NCBI GenBank assembly: GCA_948146395.1
Contig: OX411543.1
Span: forward strand, 26,056,026-26,120,025
Length of the DNA: 64,000 bases
Direction of reading: 5' to 3'
DNA from: Fragum whitleyi
Lineage: Eukaryota; Mollusca; Bivalvia; Cardiida; Cardiidae
The notes beneath the pieces are model-generated. The model saw only the letters and a program-made list of their open reading frames with translations, searched no databases and had not been told where the DNA came from. This document shows, in pieces, positions 23,190 through 34,919 of this stretch. Position 1 is the stretch's first letter, and every line of letters begins with the position of its first letter. The position numbers were made by a program, and so were the translations under genes.

Positions 23190-23262
23190 GTGCAGGCTGA
23201 TGTTTGTCTACAGCTCCTGCCAGACCAGGAATATTCTGGGTTCAGCATGACAAGGGTTAACA
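23190..23262. mobile_element. right half of 238-bp TTAA MITE
   Basis: TGTGCAGGCTGATGTTTGTC ... GGTTCAGCATGACAAGGG then TTAA (23256-23259). Confidence 0.7.
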
Positions 23263-23426
23263 AACCGAATAAATGCCTATGAAAAATTACAATTAAATCA
23301 AAAGGGCAGAAAGCACTGGATGCTAATGTAGGGTAATCTGCTTTAAATCATAATCATAATCGATAATCGTTTTTTAGTCTAAAGAACACAATCAACTAAT
23401 GATTGATACTACAATCGGTTTCTTAA

Positions 23427-23816
23427 CCCTTGTCATGCTGAATAAAACATCTTTGCAAAATTGAAACAAAATCAAAGTGCTCATAGCTCTGGATGCACTA
23501 AATGTAATTAGGTATTCGTTTAAAAATTAAATTTTCTACCTATTCTGGTTTAAAAACAGGAAAGGGTTAAGGGTTGATTTTCAATACACCGACATTTTCG
23601 TTAAAACGACAGTTTTGTCGAGAACAGACATGGTCGTTTTAACGAGAGTTGACTGTATATACCACCTAATTTTCAATTTTGAGAAGAAAGGAAAGACTTA
23701 AGATTCAATTTTCAAATCAAATTACTGACCCACATTGAAAGATTGAGCACAAAAAATGCTATTCACACTGTTTTGAAGTAAGTTTGGAAAAGATTTGTAA
23801 TTCAGCATGACAAGGG
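23427..23816. mobile_element. 390-bp variant of the CCCTTGTCATGCTGAA TTAA MITE
   Basis: TTAA at 23423-23426 and 23817-23820; same ends as the 238-bp family but a different, longer interior that includes CGTTTTAACGAGAGTTGACT (23634-23654). Confidence 0.75.
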
Positions 23817-24015
23817 TTAATAATTTAGTACAAAATTTATGTAATATTTATTAACAGTAAAATGTACAGTATTGTACACGGGGGGTGATGTCCATAATCG
23901 GAGCCACCGGTTCCGCTTTCAAAATCATGTGTGGAACTTCCGCTCCACGTGCGGCTCCGATTATGTAGATGTAAACACTTCATATTGTGAATGAAAAATA
24001 GGGTAGGAGGTCGGG

Positions 24016-25280
24016 ATTTCCTCATTTATATCATATTTTATTCATTAATCATAAAAAAGTCGAATGCTATTCGACCAGTTATTCATTTTGCAACGTAAAC
24101 GTACTCAAAAAATGTAAGCACGCTCGGTGGTTTTTGTTAAAAATGATTTCTTCTGGGAGCAGTCTTGAGTCAGGAATGTCAAAACATGTGGTTTTTACCT
24201 CAAAAATGCAATATTCTGAACAGAATTAATAGTGCAGACCATTGTTTTCAGTGTACACGAGTTTAACAAAACAACCACAATACTCTAAAGCAATGTACCT
24301 TTCTTCAATATGATATAGATCAAAGAAAACAGTTTGGCTCCGATTATGTGGATTGGCTCCGATTATGTACCCTGGCTCTGAAGTTGTGGCGTGTCTTCAT
24401 CTTCTACCATATAACATATTGAATATGAAATTTCTGCTAGTTTCATGGGGCGCTTTTTTATCATCATTCCACGACGCAAGTCGTTTATATCACGTTTCAC
24501 TTCTTCATGTCTACTTTTATTACAGAATTTCGGATACTAGATAGCCAGCTTCATTAATATTTCACATGTACGTGCGAGAGAATTGTAAGACTATAATCCA
24601 CAAATAAATTTGAAGAGATATTAAGATTTATTCGGAGCCTGTCGATGGATTTCCTCATTTATATCATATTTTATTCATTAATCATAAAAAAGTCGAATGC
24701 TATTCACCGCATATTCATTTTGCAACGTAAACGTACTCAAAAAATGTAAGCACGCTCGGTGGTTTTTGTTAAAAATGATTTCTTCTGGGAGCAGTCTTGA
24801 GTCAGGAATGTCAAAACATGTGGTTTTTACCTCAAAAATGCAATATTCTGAACAGAATTAAAAGTGCAGACCATTGTTTTCAGTGTACACGAGTTTAACA
24901 AAACAACCACAATACTCTAAAGCAATGTACCTTTCTTCAATATGATATAGATCAAAGAAAACAGTTTGGCTCCGATTATGTGGATTTGCTCCGATTATGT
25001 ACCCTGGCTCTGAAGTTGTGGCGTGTCTTCATCTTCTACCATATAACATATTGAATATGAAATTTCTGCTAGTTTCATGGGGCGCTTTTTTATCATCATT
25101 CCACGACGCAAGTCGTTTATATCACGTTTCACTTCTTCATGTCTACTTTTATTACAGAATTTCGGATACTAGATAGCCAGCTTCATTAATATTTCACATG
25201 TACGTGCGAGAGAATTGTAAGACTATAATCCACGAATAAATTTGAAGAGATATTAAGATATATTCGGAGCCTGTCGATGG
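24016..25280. repeat. 633-bp perfect-order tandem duplication inside the 5-kb element
   Basis: 24016-24648 and 24649-25280 start ATTTCCTCATTTATATCA and end GAGCCTGTCGATGG, with only a few differences (e.g. CGACCAGTTATTC against CACCGCATATTC). It duplicates part of the left TIR plus adjoining DNA. Confidence 0.9.
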
Positions 25281-25516
25281 TTTTTCTTGCTTATCATACT
25301 TCGCACGCTAAGCGTTTCTGTTTTAACAAGGTCACTACTGTCACTCTTTAAACGTCGATAATTCCGTGAAATTTTATCAGATATACAGTGAGTGGTATCA
25401 AAAAAAGATGTTGCGAAATTCGCGTGAATTTGATACATATTTCAAGAAATCCTATTAATACATCTTACTGAAAAAGGACGCAATTATTCTTAAAACTGCC
25501 TTTTTGTTTGATTTTT

Positions 25517-26765
25517 AGCACACCTGAGCACGAAGTGCTCATGGTGAGCTATTGTTATCAAGTTGTGCCCGGCGTCCGTCGTCCGTCGTCCGTCACCAAT
25601 TTGTGTGCACTCTAGAGGCCACAGTTTTGGATCCAATGTCTTGGTCAGAATGTTTGTCTCCATCTAATCTCGGTCCAGTTCGAGATTTGGTCAAGTGGGA
25701 TCAAAAATGGGATCAAGGGGTCAAATTTTAGCAAAAGTTTTGTGCGCACTTTAGAGGCCACATTTTTGGCCCAAATGTCTTTAAACGTCATCAGAATGTT
25801 TGTCTCCATCAAATCTCGGACAAGTTCGAGATGGGTTAAGTGGGGTCAAAATTGACGTCTAGGAATCATATCATAGAAAACTCTCTGTTCACTTTGGAGG
25901 ACACATTTTTGTCCCAAATGTCATGAAACTTGGTCAGAATGTTAGTCTCCACCAAATCTTGGACAAGTTTAAACTATGTCAAGTGAGGTATAATGATGTT
26001 TAGGGGTCATATCTAAGAAAAGCCTTCTGTTCATTTCAGAGGCCACTATTATGGCCCTTATATCCTGAAACTTTGTCAGAATGTTTGTCTACATCAAATC
26101 TCGATCAAGTTTGAAATTGGGTCAATCGGAGTCAAAGATGCGGTCAAGGGGTCATATCTTAGAAAAAACTTCTGTTCACTTTAGAAGCCATATTTTTACC
26201 CAAATGTCATGACACTTGGTCAGAATGTTGGTCCCAATCAAATTTAATCTTTGTCAAGTTCTAAACTGGGTCAAGTGAAGTAAAAAATCAGGTTAATGGG
26301 TCAAATCTTGGAAAAACCTTGTGTGAACTCTAGAGGCCCCTGCCTTTACTCAAATGTCTTGAAACTTGGTCAGAATGTTTGCCTCCATGAAATCTCATTA
26401 GGTTCAAAAATTGGTTAAGTGGGACCAAAAATGAGGTTGATGGGTCAAATTAAGGAAAATCTAGAAAACATGTATTTGTTTTAACATATTGTCAGGATGT
26501 TTGTCTTAAAATCTTTGACGAGTTGGAAAGAGGGTCAAAAACTGCGACACCTCTTCAAATCTTTGAAAATCTTTTAGAACACCAGAGGAAACATAATTGA
26601 CTCAACTGTTTTGACATGATATCAGAATGATTGTCTTTTTGATATCTTGGACTTTTGATGAGCCAGTCATGAATTTCAAATAAGTAGTTTTTACACTACT
26701 TTGCCACCTTTGTCAAATACACGTAAAGGCCTCAGGCTAGCGCTTAAGGGCCAATGGTCCTTTGT
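25517..26765 (+). mobile_element. tandem-array element, AGCTCACC family, nested in the 5-kb element
   Basis: T-run then AGCACACCTGAGCACGAAGT..GTGCTCATGGTGAGCT hairpin, GTCCGTCGTCCGTC, then ~140-bp units (CAGAATGTTTGTCTCCATC near 25650, 25794, 25937, 26078, 26220, 26362). The likely 3' end is AGGGCCAATGGTCCTTTGTT at 26747-26765, a hairpin plus a mutated TCTTGTT. Confidence 0.75.
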
Positions 26766-27085
26766 TTTTAAGTCCCGCGTAACATTTAGATCCGAATTTT
26801 TGCAAAGTTTTGAGCATATTTATATAAATTCCGATTTATGTCAGAATTTACAACTTCATTTCCGGATTTGATATTTGTCAACTTTTCAATTGGAAAGGAA
26901 TTAAACAGATTTAATAAAATTAAAACTTATCCAAGACAATGAAAATCAAGTACTGAAAATGTCCCGAGCGCTTTTCCGTATAGGGATACCGTTTTGTAAT
27001 ACGTTGAAAATTAAACAGAAGTACAAAGAATTGACATTTAGCAAAACGGATCAATATACAAGGGCGAAAACACGTATTATATATA
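26766..27085. other. no feature seen
   Basis: Interior of the 5-kb element, AT-rich, no coding signal. Confidence 0.4.
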
Positions 27086-28010
27086 CTGAACAACAAAAAT
27101 AACGCATAACTTAAATTTTTAGATACAACTTTTTCCATAATCTAGAGTTTGAAAGAATGGCTGTACCAAAATAAACGTTAACTAATTATTGATCTGTGAC
27201 AAAAAGGACAATACCGAAGACATACGCATTGCAGAGTGCAGGTGACTAACCCCAAAATCAAAATTTTGAAATTAAAGTCAGTTTTCATTTCTCAGTAAAA
27301 TTCAATAGCGCGTGTATTCATGTGCAACATTGCTCTCAAATAATGTTCGACACATGGATTTCAGAATTTTACCTAGATTAAATCCTAACATGGCTATCCA
27401 ATTGCTCTTCATGCTGCCTTAATTTGACTCAAAACCTTGCGATTTTACGCGCTTTTGTGGACTCTTATTGCAAGCTCGTTTCTGATAAGGTTGAGTTTGA
27501 GATAAGTCTGGTGGATGAAAGAGAAGACATGAATTGACCATAACATTGTCTTGCTGATGGAGGTTGTCCTATGGTTATCGTTAATGAAGAAGTTGATTCC
27601 CGGCTCAGATACCTAATCTTTGTGGTTTACTGACATTTCTAGTCCACTATAACCTAAGAAACTTTGACATAGAGAGTAAAGAGTTTCCGATCACAACACA
27701 TTACAATACGGCCTTTCCACCCTGTCAGCATCCAAATATCGGCACCAGTAGTTAGAATAATCGGCGTTTCAACTTTACAATGGTCGAGTTAAGACCTCTC
27801 ATGGCAGGAGCAAATGTACTTGATTTAAATTACATAAACAAATGAGTTAAATATAATTATGTGCGAAGAAGTTCCGAAATTCAATGAATTTTATCACAAT
27901 TATTAACCTTATGGCATGCCAAAATAAGATAATGTCATATCAGCAAATCGGTCGATTTCGGGGCAGAATTATTTTCCATTCAAAGGTGAAGCGTTATTTT
28001 TGTTGTTCAG
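27086..28010. mobile_element. 925-bp mariner/Tc1-like MITE, TA target site
   Basis: CTGAACAACAAAAATAACGC at 27086-27105 is exactly inverted at 27991-28010; TA flanks both ends (27084-27085, 28011-28012). No transposase motif is readable, so it is non-autonomous. Nested in the 5-kb element. Confidence 0.8.
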
Positions 28011-28952
28011 TATACATACATCAAAATATTTGACCAATAAGATCAATTTACCCTTGTGATATCCTGGACATGAAGTAGCTTTTAGGCAAGTGATTATGAG
28101 TTTCGGTCCCTAAAGGCTAGGCACTCAACAACTTCGGAGCTTTGATACATTATTAGAGACAAATAATTTTCTTTCAACTATGTAAAATTTCAGTAAAGAA
28201 CAATTTTCTAGAATATTGTGGTTATTTTCTGGAATTCGTACACACTGAAAATAAGGGTCCACATCACATACTGTTCAGAATATTGCATTTTGGATGTAAT
28301 AAAAGTAAACGAGAAAGGTGAGACGTAAAATAGACAACGTGCGCCATGGAATGACGGGAAAACAGCGCCCTATGGAACTAACAAAAACTTCATATTGAAG
28401 GCTGTTGGGGCATATGGAAGAAGAAAAAGACACTCCACAACTTCAGAGCCAGGGAACATAATCGGAGCCAATCCACATAATCGGAACCAAACAATTGTCT
28501 TTGATATATAACATATTGCAGAAAAATACATTGGGAATGATTATTGTGGTTGTTTTGTTAAACTCGTGTACACTGAAAACAATGGTCTGCGTTATTAATT
28601 CTGTTCAGAATATTGCATTTTTGAGGTAAAACCACGTGTTTTGACATTCCTTGCTCATGTCTGCTCCCAGAAGAAATCATTTTTAACAAAAACCACCGAG
28701 TGTGCTTACATTTTTTGAGTACGTTTACGTTGCAAAATGAATAACTGGTCGAATAGCATTCGACTTTTTTATGATTAATGAATAAAATATGATATAAATG
28801 AGGAAATCCCGACCTCCTACCCTATTTTTCATTCACAATATGAAGTGTTTACATCTACATAATCAGAGCCGCACGTGGAGCGGAAGTTCCACACATGATT
28901 TTGAAAGCGGAGCCGGTGGCTCCGATTATGGACATCACCCCCCGTGATTGTA

Positions 28953-29205
28953 GGTAAATAATGCTGTAACAAGTCTTAATGTGAATGGGTTTACACCCCA
29001 GTACAGGTATATTTTCATTATGATTATGTCTTCAGATGTTGAGTAATGATTAATGAAGCAGTTACACAAAACCCTTCACACATGGTGATTTTAATTACCT
29101 TCCCCTGCTGTACACAAAGATTTGGCAGCCAGTGCAGACTAAGATCAGCCTTCACAGATGGGCAGTCTAATCTTAGCCCATACTGACTACTTTCTACAAG
29201 GGAAG
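28953..29205. other. no feature apart from a short hairpin
   Basis: AGACTAAGATCAGCCTTCAC / AGTCTAATCTTAGCC inverted stretch at 29139-29180. Confidence 0.4.
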
Positions 29206-29212
29206 TAAACTA

Positions 29213-29567
29213 AACACTAACACCAGTACTTGGGCCTGAAACCTGTGGATTTTAGGGAGGACTGGTAGATGTTACCATGCAGGTCCTCCAGGCCTGTTGT
29301 AAATGGTAGGACTAAGTAATTTAAATCTGTCCAGTTTTGAAAAATAACTGATTTTCCAATATGGAAAACATTGTAGAAAAAGAAGAATTGTTTGTCAAAA
29401 GCAATTTCTTATTTTCCAACAATGTTTTCCTTGCAATTTATCTCTTAAATTGCTCAAATCAAACAAGGTTTTCATGCAGAACCTATTGATATCAGGAAGA
29501 ACCTAGTAAATTTTGGGCTAACAGGTCCTTTTGGCTGGTGGCAAAAAATAGTTAGTGTCAAACCCTG
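29213..29567. mobile_element. remnant of CAGGGTT..GACACTAA hAT-like element
   Basis: Right end TTAGTGTCAAACCCTG matches (inverted) the terminus of 47914-48767. The left end is damaged (ACACTAACACCAGTA). Carries AAAGAAGAATTGTTTG..CAATTTCTT hairpin inside. Confidence 0.6.
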
Positions 29568-29689
29568 TTTCTTCTGACTTATTTTTTGGGAAAACTTAAC
29601 TTAGATATATACAAAACATTCCACAACTTAAAAATTTGTTTGAAACAAATTTTAAATTCAGCAGGATAGGGGTTAACCACTGCAGAGAT

Positions 29690-29873
29690 GTTGACAAGTT
29701 CGTGATCATTTGTCAAGTGCCTTGAACAGGCCACAAATATGGCCCAATCTTCATGAAACTTGGTTTGGTGTAGAAATTATCTCCTAAATGGCATCTGCAT
29801 TTTTAATTTATGTAATGTCCCAGAGGTCAAAGAGACTCAGGTGAGTGATCTAGGACCATCTTGGTCTTCTTGT
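29690..29873 (+). mobile_element. 3' fragment of AGCTCACC-family tandem-array element
   Basis: TCATGAAACTTGGT, GGTGAGTGATCTAGGACC and the terminal hairpin GGACCATCTTGGTCT followed by TCTTGTATTT. Confidence 0.65.
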
Positions 29874-29879
29874 ATTTAA

Positions 29880-30190
29880 TAAGTATCAAGCAGAGATATG
29901 CATGTCCTATTGTGGTTGAGGTCTATTGAATTTTGACACAATTTATGGCCCTTCAATGGTCAAATTAAAGTCCTCCTTGCAACAATTTGAATTTGAATGT
30001 GATATGTTATACATGGTAAGGAGATAAGACATAGTAGCACAAATTATTTCCTAGCTACCTTAAAGGAAAAGCTTTTATCTTGAATTTTCGTTGTTGTTGT
30101 TATAATGCTATTAATTACAACCCATACTGTTTTGTGTCTATTCTGTCCCTTCACTGGGGGGAAATTGTAGTATCTACAGTTTAATACTCT
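29880..30190. repeat. ~310-bp repeat, inverted copy of 22855-23185
   Basis: Blocks GGCCCTTCAATGG, TTAAAGGAAAAGCTTTTATC, TAATTACAACCCATACTGTT appear in reverse order and complement to the other copy. Confidence 0.7.
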
Positions 30191-30345
30191 GGTAGCCAAT
30201 GCTCAGTGTGAAGTGCTCAACCGGTTACCCACCATTGTATTGCAATTGATTTAGCATATCAACTCCCAATTTTCAAACACGGTGTCGGGGGCTTGATTCT
30301 GGGCAACGACACAAATCAGTTCTGACATTTGTCAGAGGTGTACCT
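30191..30345. other. possible degenerate SINE head
   Basis: GGTGTCGGGGGCTTGATTCTG resembles a B-box region but no A-box or tail is clear. Confidence 0.25.
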
Positions 30346-30514
30346 TGGATTTTGAAATTTATACACACTCATTAGGCAACCAAAATAGAACATAAGGGCA
30401 ATATTGACATTTACTTTTAGACAGGTATCAGTCTGCTTTGCAACAGTTTAGTTTGCGGAGACATGAGTTGTATGTCTCATTTCATGTATATATACCACCG
30501 AACCTATAGTTTAA

Positions 30515-30740
30515 CACTTTCCTGTTTTTACAAAATTTTGGACCTGTCCAAATTCAAAGGTTTTGCAGACGAAATTTTAAAAATGTTGATTTAATTTGGA
30601 AAATAACCATTCAGTAGGGTAGAAAATAGTGTGGAAAAAGAAGAAATTGCTTGTCAGAAGCATTTTTTTCTTTTTTCACAATGTTTTTCTCAATCATGAA
30701 ATCACTGGCACGTAAAAAACAGGGATTAAACAGCAAAGGG
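30515..30740. mobile_element. TTAA MITE, CCCTTTCC family (copy 2)
   Basis: TTAA at 30511-30514 and 30741-30744; 226 bp; same TTTGGACCTGTCCAAA and AAGAAATTGCTTGTCAGAAG core. Left terminus has one change (CACTTT). Confidence 0.85.
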
Positions 30741-31003
30741 TTAAGCTATCCTCTTGTTATGACAAGGATTTAAACTTTGCGTCATGATGTGCTAGGTATA
30801 AATTGCACACAATAATGCTAACATTGACACGGTTGTATCGATTTATTCTACAGTTAGTATAGGTTACTTATCGAATATGTGAACTCCTTGTACAGACCCT
30901 GATTTAGTCTTTGTCCTACATTATCATCCAATCACAAGGCTGGATTTTGAAAATTTTGAAGTTTTATTTTCCATACACTATCCATCCACGGTTTATTTTG
31001 ATC

Positions 31004-32190
31004 CAGGGCTTTTTTTCTGAAAATTGGGAAGAGGCCCTAGCCTTTCATTTTGGGAAATTTCACGCGTACTTTGGTGAAATTGGGAAATTTTCAAAACCTA
31101 ACAAGTTTCGAGAATAAAAACATCTAAGCCATTATCATAGGGTCAAAACAAAGGTATTTAAAAGAATATTTTATGAAAAAGACTCATTATGTTTCTAACA
31201 ATTATATGAATAAAGAGGTATAGCTTGATTTGTGGCTGAATTGGATGGAATAGGGTGTGGCAGTTCTACTAATGGTAGAAGAACTTATCATGGCAACTTG
31301 GTTTCGCTCTGTTGGTGGATTAAGTTCATTACAGTGACAATACTGTTAATCAACTACCAAAGGGCCTCTAGCCCCAAGCTGGGTAGATTTATCAACTATG
31401 AACAGTTTCATTACTGTAGCAGACGCTTCAGATTTGCAAACCTTTTCACCTTGCAAATTTTTTTTTCACCCAGACCATAAATAGACTGTGCATAGCCTTA
31501 TCAAAAGCATTTCTTTTGAATGATTTACTGGTATAATTACCATTTTAAGGCACTGTAGACTTATAAATTCAGATTATTTTGGCTAGATTCTAAGCAACAT
31601 TGTTTATGTGTATTTGGTTGTGTAAAATGCGTACGTCAAAAACTGAAAGGAATATGTTCCTTGTTTATGAGCCGATGCCCTTTGAGTGCTCTTTTAGATT
31701 TCCCAAACTCTAATTTAAACTAGAAATAAAAAGTTAAAACACAATGTCTGAATAGTTTATTACAACAAACAAAAGATTTTTTTCTTATGAATAATTGAAC
31801 AATAATTAAGATCGATTAATTTACAATTTATTAAAAAAGAATCGATTAAGCTTTCCACATTTCTTATTAATCGAGTAAGGAAAACAAAGCCTGGTTACCC
31901 TCCATTTTCTATGCAAGGCTTTGTAATGGGAATCAATGGGATACCAGCCCAATCAAAGTGTAAACTTTCGTATAAATTTTATGAAATAAAACCCTTGACC
32001 TTTTCACAGATCTTATTCTTCCCCATTGTAAATCTCTGTCGGCATGCCCCAGGTTGATTTAATTTTGAAATTGGGAATTTTACTCTGATTTAGGGGAAAT
32101 TTTCTTGCCACAGTTGGGAAAAAAGGAGGCTTTTTGTGATTGGGAAGTCACCGAAGATCGGCCTCAAGTAAAGAAGGAAAAAAAGCCCTG
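31004..32190. mobile_element. 1.19-kb hAT-like element, TGATC 5-bp duplication
   Basis: CAGGGCTTTTTTTC at 31004 and GGAAAAAAAGCCCTG ending at 32190; TGATC at 30999-31003 and 32191-32195. Internal GGGAAATTT/GAAATTGGGAATTTT blocks near both ends are also inverted. No transposase frame visible. Confidence 0.75.
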
Positions 32191-32195
32191 TGATC

Positions 32196-33598
32196 ATTAT
32201 TTCATTTTAACGTCTTGGTTTATCTGTCATACCACGCATGCCTACAGACTAAAACCTACCCCCTCATAAATATGCAATGACCGCATACTAAGTACAGGTG
32301 AAAATCGGAAAACACGTGCACATGTTGTATAACGAATATTCTGTGTAGATTTTGATCTGGCATGGCGTGGACTACCTTGTGGACTCTCTTATTGAATAAT
32401 GACAATTCTATGTGTATAAAATATTTTGATAATTTTTTGTCCCGATGTATCCTCTCTATTATTTCTTATATCCTATAAAAAAGGTTCCCCAAGCAATAAA
32501 TTTGTTTCTAAATAAACTGCTCTTTCTAAATAAACTGCACTGTATCAACAGAACAACAACAACAACAGGATTGAGAGATATCTGCGAAACTCAATTTTAA
32601 GTCGTTCCCTGGCAGTTGTTCGTTATTTTTTGTACATCTGGGCTCAAATTTCAGCCTTAGCCATTAAATACAACCTATGATAATTGTATTTTGAAGGCAA
32701 TTTTGATTGTGTCACATAAAATGCACTCGAAGAATTTCGTTGCGTCACCGACAATTTGCATTGAAAACACTCTGGCAGAATCAATGAGGCCTATGTAAAT
32801 TTCCTTAAAATTGAATGAAGTTTGAACACACTTGTATTTCTTATAAAAATACTGATTAAATGATCGAACATAAGAAGGCTTTGGCATAAAATTAAATTGG
32901 GCCGAGTTACATTGCTGGGCTGAGTTGCCGATGGGCTGAGTTTAAATGGGCCAAGTTGACTACATACGATAACGTATCCCTCCTATGATAATCTGATGTG
33001 ACCAGCAGCATATCAGAGAGAGGGGTACATTATTGCAGCTAGTGTTGACCAGTCACCATCAGCTAAAAGATAGTGATAATTGGGTACTTGAGTACCCATG
33101 GATAACCATAGCTTGGGTATCCTGGTACAAAATTTATACTCGCCCCAGCTCTAAGGCATAAATAAATTGCGCTCTGAGTAAAAAGGTACAGCGAACTTGA
33201 CGTCAAAATAATCTGACAAATCAAGACGAAAAAGAAGATCAAAAGTTATCAAATTATTCAGATGCATAAAAGATTATTTAATCTAAAAATTACCTACGGT
33301 GCTAACTAAAGCTCCTTCGATGTCAGACAGTCAGTGAAAATCTGGTAGTTCAACCTTCGTCAGATGAAATTAATACGGGAGGACGATGTCAGCCATTTTG
33401 TAAATCCTATTTTCATATCAAGATATCCTTTCGCGTATTTCTAATTGGTCTTATATTAGTGCAAGTATCGCTTTTAAGTATGTTTTTAGGAGAAATGTTC
33501 AAGATTTATTATTTAAATGTCAAAATTGTAAAGTAACAGGGGTAATCATTGAAACCAATATCAATAATCTGTGGAACTATTTATCGAATAAAATCATT
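32196..33598. other. no gene seen
   Basis: AT-rich; CTTTCTAAATAAACTGC tandem pair near 32505-32538, (CAA)n at 32552-32567, and GGGCTGAGTTG-type triplet repeat at 32900-32957. Open frame 32675-32887 has no recognisable motif. Confidence 0.45.
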
Positions 33599-34919
33599 GG
33601 TTTTCGAGGGGTCTGACTATTTACCCCGGGAACCCCGGGAAACCCCGGGAACTCGGAATTACCCCGGGAATCCCAATATAAGTATACAGAGGACATGTTT
33701 GTACTATAAAATGCACTTTGAACGAGTGTTTAATGAAAATATCTCTTTTGATTGAAAAAAATGTTTAAATATAATCATGTATTGCCACTCATTTACGTAG
33801 AACGCATGACGTTTTCTCCTAGTTTTACAACATTTTAAGTGGGACCCGGGGTAATTCTATCAATATTAGAATCGTTTCAAATTACAACACCAGGAGAATT
33901 TCAACTTCTGTTACAATGAATTTGTGTTGCCTAAGTTTACATTAACAGTATTTAATCTCAATGAACAATACCCCGGGAATCATTTCAATCATGTAAACAC
34001 CAAAAAATAAGGCATCATTGCACCAATGAAATCACTATGAACCTACCCCGCGAAGATTTTCTATAATGGTATCACCAACTTTATGGGGCCTGTAATAATT
34101 CTTTTATCACTGAAACCGCTGGTAACCTAACCCGGGAATATCACCACAATGATTGAAATACTAAATTGATGACCGGGATCTGTTGTATTTCTAGCAAAAC
34201 ATTTTCAAAACGCTGTATACTTACCCCGGGAATATATTCTAAGATTGAAATACCGCCTCGGGAGGACCCGAGCTAATCTTGCACAATTGAAATCTCCATG
34301 AAATTACCCCGGGAATTTCCTTTATGTTAAAAAAAGTCATTTTAGCCTGACCTAAAGCTTCACATCATTGAAATCACTTTGAATATTTACCCCGGGAATC
34401 TTGCAATGCTGGCAACATTAACTTTATGGGACCCGGGGTAATTCTATCAACGCTTTTGTATTCAGACCAATGTGTTTTGGTGATTGCATATACTCTAACC
34501 CCGGATATTTTATAGACTTTAGTTATTCAATTTTTTCTTCAGTGCAAAAATTTCGAAAATCAGAGTATTGTGCGCTTCTAAGAGAATTACCCCGGGAAGC
34601 TATATTGACGATTGGTTGCTGTTCATGATTACCTCGGGAGAGTTTATCAATATGACCTAGATTATTCCTAAATCGGATCATACGCAATTTTGGATGTAGT
34701 TTCGACATTTATGGGAATATGTACCGAATTAAGCACAATTTATCAGTTTTGGTAAAAAAGGCCCAATTCTCTTTTTTAAAAAAACTTAAATATGAATAAG
34801 AATGAATACACGAGTTATCGTTATCGCATTTTCTCTTGCCTGTGTGTGCAGTCCCCGGGGTAACTAGTCATATTTTTTATACGCACAGGAGACATAAAAG
34901 TCCCGGGGTAATTAGTCAC

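Larger units (their letters stand above)
23877..28946. mobile_element. 5.07-kb TIR element with 6-bp target duplication ATTGTA
   Basis: CACGGGGGGTGATGTCCATA at the left is mirrored at the right end (28927-28946). ATTGTA occurs immediately outside both ends (23871-23876 and 28947-28952). The inverted repeats run ~650 bp (23877-~24520 / ~28300-28946), near-identical for the outer 300 bp and diverging inwards. GGCTCCGATTATG, or its complement, recurs subterminally (23893-23905 region, 23953, 24335, 24353, 24966, 24984 and mirrored). No transposase frame is visible, so it is presumably non-autonomous. CACTA-like first bases do not fit a 6-bp duplication; superfamily left open. Confidence 0.88.
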
